Positions 37,555-47,829 of a DNA stretch of 64,000 nucleotides are shown here, in pieces. The stretch is taken from assembly GCA_946965045.2 (NCBI GenBank), contig OX337235.1, positions 1,999,508 through 2,063,507 of the forward strand, in the 5' to 3' direction. The DNA comes from Epithemia pelagica. Taxonomy: Eukaryota > Bacillariophyta > Bacillariophyceae > Surirellales > Surirellaceae. Each line of letters begins with the position of its first letter. Within the stretch, counting starts at the first letter, position 1. Below the pieces are notes generated by a model. The model saw nothing but the letters and a program-made list of their open reading frames with translations, did not search any database and was not told the origin of the DNA. The position numbers and the translations under genes are program-made.

Positions 37555-40500
37555 ATGTCTGACGACGACGAAGCAGCAGCCCCAGATCCTGGTCCTCATG
37601 ACAAAATTGTGGAACAGAAGGACCAAGTTGACGAAGAGCATCTACCCCCTGCCAAGAAAACGGTGAAAAAGAAGAATCCTGGATCGAAAACAAAGAAGAA
37701 GTCTCCTCAACTGGTCAGGAAACCATCGGCTTTGGAGAAGAAAAAGAAAGCAGTCGATGCTGACTTTGCTCAAGTTGCCCAGACTACGGAACAATTTCAC
37801 CAAGAAGAAAAGGATCTCATCCCACTCATCGATGGCAAGTTTACGCCCTTCATAAGCTACGGCAGAAACACCTCCCCATATTGGAAATGGGTGACTCACG
37901 TTGACTGGTTGAAATTCGAGTTGTTTTTGGTTGAACAACAAGAGAAAGGAACACTCGAAGACCTTCCTGGCGCTCGCGATGGTTTCGACAAGCTGGTTGC
38001 CGCTTTTGAGGACTTAGTGAAGATTGGAGAAGACTCCTTCATGAACACCGCGGAAAAACGAAAACCCATAGTTGCAAAAGAACGATACTCTCTTATTTGC
38101 AAGACAGCCGTTATCTGTCCACTCTGTTTCAACACTGGTTCAAAACCATTGAATGAATGCGTCATCTTATGCAGTCATTACAAACCTTCGAACGTTGACC
38201 AACATGTTCTGAAGCACCACAAAGGATTGGATGAAGAAATTAAGAACAACAAAAAAACTTCTGACAAACAATCGACGCTGTCGACTTTCCGCCAGAATAC
38301 GACGAAATCTGAAGCCAAGTCTCAGCTGCAGACCTTGATATACCGTTTTGTGAACGACTGTTGCTTACCCGCAGTGACAGTTGAGAAACCACAATTTCGC
38401 GAACTCATACAATACGCCATCAAAAACGCGACAGCACTCAAGGATAGCCATGCTGAGATTATGAGCCGACGTCAGATTACGAAAGTACGAATCTCCTCGT
38501 ACAAACAATTCTTTATCACGGTCGGCCATCTTATACGCAAGAGCCGTGACGAATACAAGCGTCTGTGTGCGCAATCTGTACCATTCGTGACCTGCTGTCA
38601 CGATATATGGCAAGCAAAGAACCATGACGTTCTCGGTGTCACCATCATGTTTACCGACCCGAGAAATTGCGTGGTATATAAAATTCCAATTGGGTTGGCA
38701 GAGTGTCACGGGCATGCTGCCACCGACGTGGCCAATTTGACCGACTCCCTTCTACTGAGTGTTGGTCTTTCCACCGCTGACCTATGTGCTGCTGTCAACG
38801 ATAATACTTCATCTGCCGTTTTGGCGGGTAAGTATATCATTGGCAATCCCGACAAAACTGGCAAGTGCGATATGCACAAGGCCGAGCTCGTGTTAAAACA
38901 CGCTACTGGCTTGGTACAACGCTACCAAAATCGCATTTTGATAGATTCCAACGACTCTTTTTGTGATCTATGGAGGAGTGTTTTCAAGAAATTTGCGAGC
39001 TGGTTGACCTCCAGCAAGGCACCACACCGGTGGGAACGATTGAAGGATGGAGTCAAGAAATTTGGTGGCAAAATTGTCCTGATCCCCTTGCCAAATGACA
39101 CCCGGGTTGGGGGGCTTGTTCTGTCAATTCACAACTTGTTTCGCGATAAGCCCTGCATGGATGAATATTGTAAGACAGCCACTCTAAGCGACCCCAATTT
39201 CAAGAAGCGGTATCCCTCAGAGGACGAATGGTTGCAACTCGCGCAATACGAAGGCATCCTAACCAACATAAAGATGGTCGCAATGAAATTACAGACCGAT
39301 GATCCTGGTTCCAACTCCGCCTCTCTTCTGGAAATTTACACTTCTTTCTACCATGCTCAAAGAATGAGAATGGAAGGTCCCGACTGTGGTGTTGGGTGTT
39401 TGTTGCGACCCAATAAACCTCAAAAGTATTGGGACGCTAGAAAAAGTATTGACGACTTGGATGAGGCACGGAGAGCCATTCCATACAAAGATCTCTATCC
39501 TGGGCCCAGATTGTTGGTGAGACGAATCATCCAAGAGTTTCGCTACTATTTGTACAATCGGGATCCGGACGCTTTAAAAGCCGTTGGATGCAATCCCCTT
39601 TTGGCAAATGTATATGCCGACATGTTTGTAAATTTCGGTGTATACGATCAAGACAACGTGAAGGAAGGTCGCACTATCATAATCAACGACATGATAGACC
39701 GCTTCACTAACCATCGGGTCTCGGCTATTGGAGCTGCGATGACGTCTCAAAACAAGAAAACATCTGACTCCTCGTCGGAATTGGTCGTCGAGCCGAATAG
39801 AGCCACTCTCAAATATAAGTCTATGGATGTATTTGAAAGAATGCGCAAAGCAAGTGACCTGAGAAAACAGGCACTACTGAATATAACTGGAAAAGCGTCC
39901 AAGGCCGGCGAAGAACAAGTTATACAACAAGCACTCAAAAAGGCATGCACAGAGTGCTATGACGACTTTCTCCGCCATTGCGAGTCACAAATTGACTTCA
40001 ATTGGGCGGATATTATCAAACAATATCCAACGGAGGCTTATTCCAAGGAATGGCCGAAATGGGACGATGCTCAGAAGCAGATGTTTGCCCGACATTGTCA
40101 CAGTCGTAACTATTTGGAAGTGGGTCGGTTCTTTGACTTAATGGGATGGTGGCGTAAACACTCAAGTAACTGGTCCTACGTGTTTCCATCCGCTATCGTG
40201 TGGTTGGCTAAACCGGCAACTAATGCGTTCCAAGAACGCATTTTCTCGATTGGCAGTTGGATGATGCAGAACAAGCTAATGTCGAATTTGGACAGGAAGA
40301 CAAATGAAATGCGCACAATGGAGCGTATAACACGACAGCTAGTGGCTGAAATCGAAAGTAACGAAAAGGACATCAAGGCAGGAAAGGGTACCACGAAATC
40401 ATACGATAAGCGAGAAATAGATCCTGATGACATGGCAATTAGCGCGGCGATTGAAGAGAGTTTGAAAGAACAAGACAACAAGTTTGCTGTGTCAGGAATG

Positions 40501-41655
40501 AGGGACTCCACGTCTTCGTTACGGCGGTACTTCAACACTCGAGACATTTCTAAAGACGTAATCAAGGACCCCGCCGTAACAATGTCGTTCTATCCAGTAG
40601 AAGGTGCCAAAATACCAAGTGAAGACAGCCTGCAAGGTAGAAAGAGTGCAGGTGGTACAAAACCACCACCCGATGCGCCATTGGATAATGACTCGATGGA
40701 CACAAAACCACCCGCAAAGATTGACCCGACTGCTACCAACAAAGACCATAGCTCAGGACCTGTTGGAAATAGCGCCAAAGGACGAAAGGCGAACAAGAAT
40801 GTCAGTCCCTATACCCTAACGACACACGGAGAAGACACAACTCCAGCCAATGCAAACCGAATTGTCTATGTCACCATTGATGATCGTTACGATGACGATT
40901 CGGTTGATGCATCTATTCCGCCACCAGAAGAACCAGACGAAGACAGTGATGAAATCATCAACCGTCTACTAGATGATGAATGGATGGACAACAATGACGA
41001 CGATGATGGACTAGTCGACGTCCAAGATGACTTTGAGGTAAACTTCGAGGATGGAACAGGGTTGGTGGACCTGAATGAGAGTGATAGGAAGAATAACGAG
41101 AAAGATACAGTGGTTGAAGAAGACATGGTGGCTCCAGGTGATGTTGCTGCTGAAGATGACGATGCCGACGATGTACTTGTTGTCACTCCACCAACAAAGA
41201 GAAAGACCAATCAGAAGTTGAGCTCGAGTAAAAGGCGCAAGAGAAAGTGCCCACCCAATCCCAGCAGTGGTAGTGGCAAGAAAAAATCTAAATCGTCCAT
41301 TGGTAAGAAGCCAAAACCCAATACACCAAAACGGAAAAAACCAACGGAACCAGTACGCTTCTCTCCCCGGAATAAGAAGGGTGCGGCATCAAAGCAACAA
41401 ACTATCGATACTATGGCTGGTGTGGCAAGTGCACAAAGCAGGAAGAAGAGCATCAGGGGAAAGAAGGACGACAAAGAAGAAGACCAGGGCGAGGATGAGG
41501 TTAGTGAGCAAGGGGATAGTATGGACAATGACGATACATTCGTGGATAGTGATGGAAATGAGGATGATGACGAGTACGAAGATGAAGATGAGATGAAGGA
41601 GAATGAGAATGACGAGGAGAACAACGATGAGAACGACGAGGAGAATGATGAATAG
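37555..41655 (+). CDS. hAT family transposase
   Basis: 1,366 residues from the first ATG; the frame extends 35 codons to a TTG. Order of parts: lysine-rich N-terminus; a BED-like zinc finger (CPLC starting at Cys188, with HVLKHH downstream); the RNase-H-like core with Asp350 (CCHDIWQAKNHD), Asp416 (AAVNDNTSS) and the hAT-typical CDMH (Cys438-His441); and a C-terminal dimerisation region (WWRKHSSNWSYVFPSAIVWL ... NAFQERIFSIGSW). Beyond residue 970 there is an unusual 400-residue tail of acidic and lysine-rich low-complexity sequence; it includes a DDMAISAAIEESLK segment that looks like a ubiquitin-interacting motif. The enzyme excises and reinserts the element. Twice the length of common hAT transposases because of the tail. 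Confidence 0.9.
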   Translation: MSDDDEAAAPDPGPHDKIVEQKDQVDEEHLPPAKKTVKKKNPGSKTKKKSPQLVRKPSALEKKKKAVDADFAQVAQTTEQFHQEEKDLIPLIDGKFTPFISYGRNTSPYWKWVTHVDWLKFELFLVEQQEKGTLEDLPGARDGFDKLVAAFEDLVKIGEDSFMNTAEKRKPIVAKERYSLICKTAVICPLCFNTGSKPLNECVILCSHYKPSNVDQHVLKHHKGLDEEIKNNKKTSDKQSTLSTFRQNTTKSEAKSQLQTLIYRFVNDCCLPAVTVEKPQFRELIQYAIKNATALKDSHAEIMSRRQITKVRISSYKQFFITVGHLIRKSRDEYKRLCAQSVPFVTCCHDIWQAKNHDVLGVTIMFTDPRNCVVYKIPIGLAECHGHAATDVANLTDSLLLSVGLSTADLCAAVNDNTSSAVLAGKYIIGNPDKTGKCDMHKAELVLKHATGLVQRYQNRILIDSNDSFCDLWRSVFKKFASWLTSSKAPHRWERLKDGVKKFGGKIVLIPLPNDTRVGGLVLSIHNLFRDKPCMDEYCKTATLSDPNFKKRYPSEDEWLQLAQYEGILTNIKMVAMKLQTDDPGSNSASLLEIYTSFYHAQRMRMEGPDCGVGCLLRPNKPQKYWDARKSIDDLDEARRAIPYKDLYPGPRLLVRRIIQEFRYYLYNRDPDALKAVGCNPLLANVYADMFVNFGVYDQDNVKEGRTIIINDMIDRFTNHRVSAIGAAMTSQNKKTSDSSSELVVEPNRATLKYKSMDVFERMRKASDLRKQALLNITGKASKAGEEQVIQQALKKACTECYDDFLRHCESQIDFNWADIIKQYPTEAYSKEWPKWDDAQKQMFARHCHSRNYLEVGRFFDLMGWWRKHSSNWSYVFPSAIVWLAKPATNAFQERIFSIGSWMMQNKLMSNLDRKTNEMRTMERITRQLVAEIESNEKDIKAGKGTTKSYDKREIDPDDMAISAAIEESLKEQDNKFAVSGMRDSTSSLRRYFNTRDISKDVIKDPAVTMSFYPVEGAKIPSEDSLQGRKSAGGTKPPPDAPLDNDSMDTKPPAKIDPTATNKDHSSGPVGNSAKGRKANKNVSPYTLTTHGEDTTPANANRIVYVTIDDRYDDDSVDASIPPPEEPDEDSDEIINRLLDDEWMDNNDDDDGLVDVQDDFEVNFEDGTGLVDLNESDRKNNEKDTVVEEDMVAPGDVAAEDDDADDVLVVTPPTKRKTNQKLSSSKRRKRKCPPNPSSGSGKKKSKSSIGKKPKPNTPKRKKPTEPVRFSPRNKKGAASKQQTIDTMAGVASAQSRKKSIRGKKDDKEEDQGEDEVSEQGDSMDNDDTFVDSDGNEDDDEYEDEDEMKENENDEENNDENDEENDE

Positions 41656-41743
41656 TGATGAGTAGTATGCAAGCAAAGAATGAATGAATGAAGAGTAATG
41701 AGTGATGACAAAGATGAAATTAGGTAACAAACTAGGAGAGCGA

Positions 41744-43516
41744 TTAATATTTGTGAATCATTGTCATTATCTTCTTTCTGACAGGGTCGCTGACTCGGTC
41801 TGTCTTTGTCAATGCTGCTATAATTTTGGATTTTGAGTCTATGGTACTGCAATGTTGACCGAATGCACCAAATAGGGGGTTTATTGCGTACCACTTGTCT
41901 TGGGGCAACCATGATTCCAACACTTTGGAACAGGCAATACCAACAATGCCGGTGGGAGTCCACGAGAGATGATCGGCCCACCGGATCACGTGAATATCCG
42001 CAGGTATGCCATCAACTCGGTGAAATGCTTCTTCGATGACGATGCATGCAGTTTTATATCCAATTCCGTGTAGTTTCGTAAGCTCATAGATTGTTATGTC
42101 TTCAGGTATTTTACCACCGTGGTACTGACAAAAATAATCTGCAGCATTGACAATCCTCTCTGTGTTGTTGTAATACAGTCCTGATTCCGAAAGAAGGCTA
42201 CAAAAAGCATTCATGCCAAATTGTTGGGCAATGTCGATTACTGCATTTGCCGAAGTGAGGCCACATGCAAACAAGCGTGGGATTATTGAGCTCAGTTGGG
42301 AATCGGACGTGCTAGAGCTCATGCAGATTGTGATTAATATCATGAAAGGCCGATCAGCAGTAGGGTCATCAGTGAATTGGAGCCAAGCAGTCCACTTATC
42401 ACGTGGAGCAAATATTCCTTTCTCTTTAAGCTCAGCATGAAAAGACATCATTTGGGACAATTCCGAAATGCGTTGTTGTCGAACGGTTTCTTCCACAGGA
42501 GTAATACGAAGTGAGCATCGAGCGGGTGTTGTTAGGTTTGGAGGGTCTCCCGGTTGATGTCGTCTGTCCGGATATTGTATTTCTTCTTTAGAATGCGAAG
42601 TAGATTGCAAGAATTGGGAAATGATTGCGTTGCGGTATCGTGTTGAATACGAGTGTGTGGAATACTGAACCGACGACTTTTTGGGATATTGTTGTTTTCT
42701 TTGACGTGATTTCGGAGTCGTTTGTTTGGTTCTGTTATCGTGATCCGTATAATTGTTGTATGGGATTGTGTGGTCCAATGGTTGTGAATTGTCCTGTGAT
42801 TTGGGAGTTATATGTTCGGTCGAAAATGATGCCACCAATTTAGAGACATAAAGGTTCAGGGACAGAGGGAAACAGAATTCTGAATCGGTAGACTTGTCCT
42901 TTGAATCTTCGACGTAGTAATCGACGATCATTTCCTGCGGGACTTGTTTACAGACAATAGGTACACCGGTACGGAAGAACCAGGATGATACAATCGAATG
43001 AGCCTTGGAAGGGGGGCGTGGTGGGCTTGGTTTTTTTCCGTAGGTAAATTGAAGGCAGTCCCAATAGTGTTGGTTCTTCACTACGGTAATGTTTGGACGA
43101 CAAGAAATTGAAAGAAACAGTCGATTGGAGAAGAAAGGTTCGTCTGGAACAAAGAAGTGTTGGTAGGAATCGATGGATTGGTGAGGGGAATATCCATCCT
43201 TGAGGGTCCGTATAATAATTCCAACAATCAGCTGGACTCGTTCGAAGAAAATGAACTCCGAAATCCGGCATGTGTGTGTGCGAGATTGCCATGTATTCTT
43301 TTCTTGGAATTGGATATGTCCGTTGTTGCGAAGGAGCCATGCGATGGTTTGGCTTTGGACGGCACGTCGTAGAGCATTCGACGTCATGGAAGCGTGTTGA
43401 GTGGTTCTCATGAAGTCGTACATGAAGGAAAAAAAGGCCTCATTGGAATGTAGACAGTAAATTGGGAAGCATTTCGATTCGAAACGGATGCAATTGCGTT
43501 CAACATAGTCATCCAT
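41744..43516 (-). CDS. Endonuclease-III-like HhH-GPD DNA glycosylase in hAT element
   Basis: 590 residues from an ATG. Residues 1-350 are not recognised. The C-terminal 240 residues follow the endonuclease III plan: a helix FMILITICMSSSTSD, the GLYYNNTERIVNAADYF region, IPEDITIYELTKL, the helix-hairpin-helix LHGIGYKTAC with candidate catalytic Lys488, and PADIHVIRWADHL with Asp507. The 19-residue Lys-Asp spacing agrees with the family. The C-terminus keeps INPLFGAFGQHC but lacks the four-cysteine iron-sulphur loop. Family members remove damaged or modified bases and may cut the abasic site. Its place inside an intact hAT element, with its own open frame facing the transposase, suggests a role tied to transposition or to base modification of the element; that is inference. 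Confidence 0.8.
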   Translation of the reverse strand: MDDYVERNCIRFESKCFPIYCLHSNEAFFSFMYDFMRTTQHASMTSNALRRAVQSQTIAWLLRNNGHIQFQEKNTWQSRTHTCRISEFIFFERVQLIVGIIIRTLKDGYSPHQSIDSYQHFFVPDEPFFSNRLFLSISCRPNITVVKNQHYWDCLQFTYGKKPSPPRPPSKAHSIVSSWFFRTGVPIVCKQVPQEMIVDYYVEDSKDKSTDSEFCFPLSLNLYVSKLVASFSTEHITPKSQDNSQPLDHTIPYNNYTDHDNRTKQTTPKSRQRKQQYPKKSSVQYSTHSYSTRYRNAIISQFLQSTSHSKEEIQYPDRRHQPGDPPNLTTPARCSLRITPVEETVRQQRISELSQMMSFHAELKEKGIFAPRDKWTAWLQFTDDPTADRPFMILITICMSSSTSDSQLSSIIPRLFACGLTSANAVIDIAQQFGMNAFCSLLSESGLYYNNTERIVNAADYFCQYHGGKIPEDITIYELTKLHGIGYKTACIVIEEAFHRVDGIPADIHVIRWADHLSWTPTGIVGIACSKVLESWLPQDKWYAINPLFGAFGQHCSTIDSKSKIIAALTKTDRVSDPVRKKIMTMIHKY

Positions 43517-44050
43517 TTGTTTGGGTATTAGACATCAAAGGTCAGAGGTGCAAAAGGCGGTGAAGAGGTGCGAGGATCGAGGATACAGCAGCAAGACTTT
43601 GTGCTCTGTGGTATGTGTTACTGAGAGTTACTAAGTATCGTGTAGTTTTCACTGCTGACTACGTGAATTAAGTGCTAAAGTACATAAGGAAAGTAGAGCT
43701 AAATTACCTATGAATGTGTAATTTGACGGGTACTTTCGAAAGTACCTCTTGTAAAGTGATGAAGTACTTAAGTCCCTAATGAAAGTACATACCGGTTGGG
43801 TGGAGGTACTTAAGTACCTAAATGAAGTACTTACTGGTTACTGCAGATGCCTTGGAAGGAGTAATGATCCGATTGATAGTTGGGATGAGTACTTCTTCTT
43901 ACTAAAGTATTTCAGTCTAAATTGTAGAGTGTACTTTTTAGTCATTATTCCGCTGTGTATTGAATTCTTATAGTAATTTTAAGTACAAAAGTACTTACTA
44001 ATCAATTCTTTAGTGTACTTGAAAGGACTAAAGTCCTCTAAAAACTCGAT

Positions 44051-44071
44051 ATTTGGTACTTCACAACTCTG
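44051..44071 (-). repeat. hAT right terminal inverted repeat
   Basis: Complement of 36971-36991. Followed by attgagac at 44072-44079. Confidence 0.93.
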
Positions 44072-44079
44072 ATTGAGAC

Positions 44080-45074
44080 ATGAATGAAGGCCAACTGCCA
44101 CTGCACGATGAATGCACTTCCAATTTTCCGAGTCTTTTCAAAATTCGTCGCAGGTGGCCAATCTTCAATAATTGGTACTCTTTCATTGACACTCTGGGTA
44201 CGGTACGACCAGTTTCGGGTTGGGTATTGGGCAATCTTTACTAGTTACAAGTACTCGTAGTTCGTACTACGAGTAGTATTATTTTTTGTAGGGCAACCCA
44301 ACACCCAACCAACGTAGCCAACCCCTAACATTGGAATTATCGAACAATACTATCAATTTCGATGGAGGATTGCGTCATTCTCTCTCTAGAGATGCCCATT
44401 GGGACACTGTCAGTTCTTAAACACCCTTCTTGGCTATTCCTAAATCGAATTCAATGCCATTAAGTCATTCCGTCTTGGTCCGAACCCTATACTATCGCCT
44501 TTTCGCTTCTCGACTCACGTGGTCGATGCAAAAATGAGAAGACAATAACATTATCGTCTTCTGTCTTCTGGATTTCGCAAAGCACAAAACAATAGTGTAG
44601 TAGGTACTAGTACTTGGTGCTTCTACCTAGTCGGAGCTCGTAGTTAGTAGCTAGTACTCGTACTCCTGCAACTCCTAGGTACTTACGAGTTACAGGTTTT
44701 ACTCGTACAGGGCAACCGTTGCCGCAAGAGAACCGATCAAGTTCCCGAATAGTCGTTTTGTTGTAGCTTATAGCACGTGCGAATTTAGCGGGTCGTCACC
44801 AAATCGTGGCTCGAGGAATGGCTTACCGATCGAGATTGGACTCATGTTCAAATCTCTAGACGGATGATCCACCTCGGATTCCAACAAGAAAGATTTTCTG
44901 TACCTGGACTAGGTGATACTCTGACTAGGTAGTACATCTTTAAGCGGTGCCTGTTGCAAATCGCACAGCGCACTGAAAAAGTGAAAAATGAAAAAGTTCC
45001 CTTGTCACCACTTTTTCTAATTCGTTCTTCCACACCAACGTTTCATCATTGCCATTGACAGCATCCTTTCAACA
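44080..45074. other. Gene-free stretch with GTACTCGTA-type repeats
   Basis: About 1 kb. Contains a near-palindrome around 44250-44275 (TACTCGTAGTTCGTACTACGAGTA) and a cluster of CTAGTACT/TACTCGTA words at 44600-44710. Two copies of a GGGCAACC word (44290, 44709). No gene recognised; the last part is presumably the promoter of the next gene. Confidence 0.4.
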
Positions 45075-45650
45075 ATGACAGCCAGCAAAATGTTAGAGAC
45101 CACCATTCCAAGTATTACGGCTCATAAGACAAGAATCCGACCTGTATTCTCTTCGTTTCAGGACTCTGCATTCCACGAAGCGAAAGGTTCAAGAATGTAT
45201 GAGAGCCGATGTTTCAGTTCAGGTTGTCACCGTGAATCACCTGTTGACGTTGCTGCCGACAGCTCCGAGAGATCAATGGTTTTCTCCCCACTAACATGTT
45301 CAAATATCAAGGGGGAAGAAGATAGCTTTTTGTTTCAAACGCCTATTTCACAGGTATCATCGATGGACGATGAATTCTTCAATGGACCAGGTCTGCTTCA
45401 TCCACAGCACCCTTCGCACAGGCAGTCGCAAGACAATCAGATTCTCGATAGAACTCAAGATGCCTTTCGACTGCATTCCAACAATTTCTTCCGGCCAATC
45501 TCAGATGACCACCCAGAATGCCTTCCCTCCCTGATGCTGCCAGACTTCAATGATGATGCTCATCCAGAGTCCCTAAATTCAATGAAGTCGAGGATACATT
45601 TCAGGCCAAGTTCCGAGGCAACGCAGTCAATGGTTCGTCTGATATTCTAG
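45075..45650 (+). CDS. Hypothetical protein
   Basis: 191 residues from an ATG preceded by CAACA, a usual diatom context. Rich in Ser, His, Asp and Pro, with repeated short D/E patches (MDDEFFNGPG, ISDDHPECLPSLMLPD). No signal peptide, membrane segment or known domain. The length and good start context favour a real gene, but there is no homology evidence. It could be a disordered regulatory protein. Confidence 0.4.
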   Translation: MTASKMLETTIPSITAHKTRIRPVFSSFQDSAFHEAKGSRMYESRCFSSGCHRESPVDVAADSSERSMVFSPLTCSNIKGEEDSFLFQTPISQVSSMDDEFFNGPGLLHPQHPSHRQSQDNQILDRTQDAFRLHSNNFFRPISDDHPECLPSLMLPDFNDDAHPESLNSMKSRIHFRPSSEATQSMVRLIF

Positions 45651-46727
45651 TTTCATGGGTGCATACTGGTTGCGTATACTTTTGAGTATGTCTATATCAA
45701 CTGCTAGTTGTACACATGGTCAGTCTAGAACTGAATTACAGTGGATTTTGTTACTTGTAATAAGTTAAGTGCATATGTTGTAAGCCGAATTCTCGACAAG
45801 CTCTTTAAGTCTTAAGCGTGAATCTGCAATTGGAGACTAAAAACATCAAGTCTTATTGGTGAAAAGAGGAGCAATATTGCTCAAATTATGTCGTTGATGC
45901 AGGACCCTCGATGAAGGACCCCCGATTCTGTCTGTTTCCATCCTCATACAGATTGAGATTTGATTACCCATCATATTTCCTTTTAGCCATGAAGACTCCA
46001 GAGAGGCATGAAGACGAGATGAACAAGGAACATCGCGTGAATTTAGTCCCAAGATTAGTCATTGGCCAGTGTTCACTGACATCACTGTTTATTGAACGCA
46101 AAAGATGCAGAAGCGACATCAACGTATCCCGTGACAAATAATGCAAAGTTGGGCCGCGTCAGTTACGAAGATAAAAGATGAGGTCAGGCTGAAGAAGTGA
46201 ACTCAGTCGAAGAACGAAGAAGATTGGAAGTGCGACCGCCATAATCCCCCACCGGGCCAATGACAATGACATCCCGAGAGACCCGAGAGACCCGAGACCA
46301 CGGGAATAGCGAAATGACAGACTTTCATGACAGACTTTCGGATAAACTTTCAAAATGTTGACTGTTATACGGACAGACTATCCGGTTGCACTCCATGTCA
46401 CTGTTGCTCTTCCACATGCAATGTCATTTTACTACAGCCCATCTTGTCTCGTCAGTGCCACTTCAAATTCATGACGAGGATACCCCGTTTAACCCTAACT
46501 CTAAAAACGAATGTTTACCCGAATGTCTGTCATTTTGCTATTCAGGCCTGAAAAAGTGAAATGACAGACTTTCGGGGTAGTTGTTTGACGGAGTTTCAGG
46601 TAGCTTTTTGACAGACATTCGGAGTTTCAGGTAGCTTTTTGACAGACATTCGGGAAAACTTTTTATTTTTGTAGTATCTTCTATTTAAAATACAAAAAAA
46701 TGTTCCCAACCAACATCATATCTACAC
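45651..46727. repeat. Intergenic region with TGACAGACTTTCGG repeats
   Basis: No supportable gene. 46260-46300 has tandem GAGACCC units. At 46313-46357 GAAATGACAGACTTTC and GACAGACTTTCGGATAAAC occur; 46556-46670 has a further AATGACAGACTTTCGG and two tandem copies of a unit of about 31 bp (GAGTTTCAGGTAGCTTTTTG then ACAGACATTCG). The 46313 block recurs inverted at 57313-57373, on the other side of the retroelement. Confidence 0.6.
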
Positions 46728-47207
46728 ATGATAGAGAGAATATTGCCTTTTAGTGTCTTGATTTCCCGTAATCAGACTGCTCGTTTGGACCCAGCAATGA
46801 TGGAAGCAACCACGCCAAGGAAGCAGCAAACAATCACCTACCAACTACTCGCTGCCAACGAACAACGAACAATGACAACACTCGGCAACAACAACAAAAA
46901 CAACCCGCACGCAACAATCAACTACTCGCTGTCACCGAACCCAGTGCACGAGACTGTGCCCGTCAATGACAACAAGAAGCAACAACGACATGCGGCGACT
47001 GCAGCAACGACATGCGACAAGACAGCAAGCGTCGACAACGACAGCGACAACAACAACATGCGGCTACAACAACGACAGCGACAACAACAACATGCGGCTA
47101 CAACCACAAGAACAACATACTCAACAATCAACTCCTCGTTTCTGCCCAACGGCAAAACAATCGGCGACGACGGCATGGCAACAGCACCATTCGGCTGCTT
47201 CCGATAA
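46728..47207 (+). CDS. Low-complexity open frame, doubtful gene
   Basis: 159 codons from an ATG, made mostly of Asn, Gln, Thr and Ala. Two tandem 33-bp copies (ACGACAGCGACAACAACAAC start; about 47035-47102) account for part of it. All three frames are open across the simple repeat, so the open frame alone proves nothing. Listed for completeness. Confidence 0.2.
   Translation: MIERILPFSVLISRNQTARLDPAMMEATTPRKQQTITYQLLAANEQRTMTTLGNNNKNNPHATINYSLSPNPVHETVPVNDNKKQQRHAATAATTCDKTASVDNDSDNNNMRLQQRQRQQQHAATTTRTTYSTINSSFLPNGKTIGDDGMATAPFGCFR
47035..47102 (+). repeat. 33-bp tandem duplication in CAA-rich DNA
   Basis: Two adjacent copies of a unit ending in ACATGCGGCTACAA inside a long CAA/GCA-rich stretch. 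Confidence 0.7.
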
Positions 47208-47554
47208 CACAGTTCGAGTGGAAGAAGGAGTGGACGCCGTAAACGAGAGCACCTTATCGAATCTTGACACTCTTACTGGATGGTGAAACAACAATAAACA
47301 AAAACAAAGACAAATGGATCGATGCAGGCAAAAGACAGGATGGTGAACGAGGATGGATGGACGAAACGATTGCCTACGAGTATGACACATACAAGTATGT
47401 ACAAAGCTAACTAGTACATGCTCTCACTCAATTAGTCATGTTCATACAAGTAGAGGAGGCGGGTTGATTGCTGTTGTGTTAGAGCCTCCTCGCCATGGTG
47501 TGTGTGAGGATAGTTTGCATATCTTGAGATTGAGCATCTCATTGATCGGTCGGT

Positions 47555-47706
47555 CCGCATCGTACCGCCCCGGTCAAGAAGGGACCGACGGACGAACGCT
47601 GATCGAGTCATCGCACCCAAAGGAGTTCCTGGAAGAAGAGAGTGTGTTGGGACGGTCTTTGTGAAGACTGTCCCAACAAAGTTTCAACAATCATAAATTG
47701 TTGGAA
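47555..47706 (+). repeat. A1 terminal repeat
   Basis: 152 bp identical to A2 except one base. Contains a strong hairpin (GTTGGGACGGTCTT, loop TGTG, AAGACTGTCCCAAC) and, at its inner end, the palindrome CAACAAT-cataa-ATTGTTG. Confidence 0.88.
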
Positions 47707-47829
47707 AGAAGATTTGTGAAGGTCATCGTTGGATTTGATCACCCTACGGTTCTTTACATTCTTCTTTCGCTTCGGTTTTTCTCCCTGTTCGACCGTGCCA
47801 TCCACCTCATCCTTGTCTGCGTTTGCGTG

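Larger units (their letters stand above)
36971..44071. mobile_element. hAT transposon carrying a DNA glycosylase gene
   Basis: 7,101 bp with perfect inverted ends (CAGAGTTGTGAAGTACCAAA at the left, its complement TTTGGTACTTCACAACTCTG at the right) and a perfect 8-bp duplication, attgagac (36963-36970 and 44072-44079). The 8-bp duplication and CAG...CTG ends are hallmarks of hAT. Both subterminal regions (36990-37340 and 43600-44060) are dense in AAGTAC/GTACTT and AATTACC motifs, likely transposase binding sites. Two convergent genes with 88 bp between them: the transposase (+) and an endonuclease-III-like protein (-). Both frames are fully open, so the copy may be active. Confidence 0.95.

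Noticed and set aside
41211-41981. 256-codon Ser/Leu frame opposite the hAT transposase tail
   Set aside because: Complement of the acidic tail; low complexity only.
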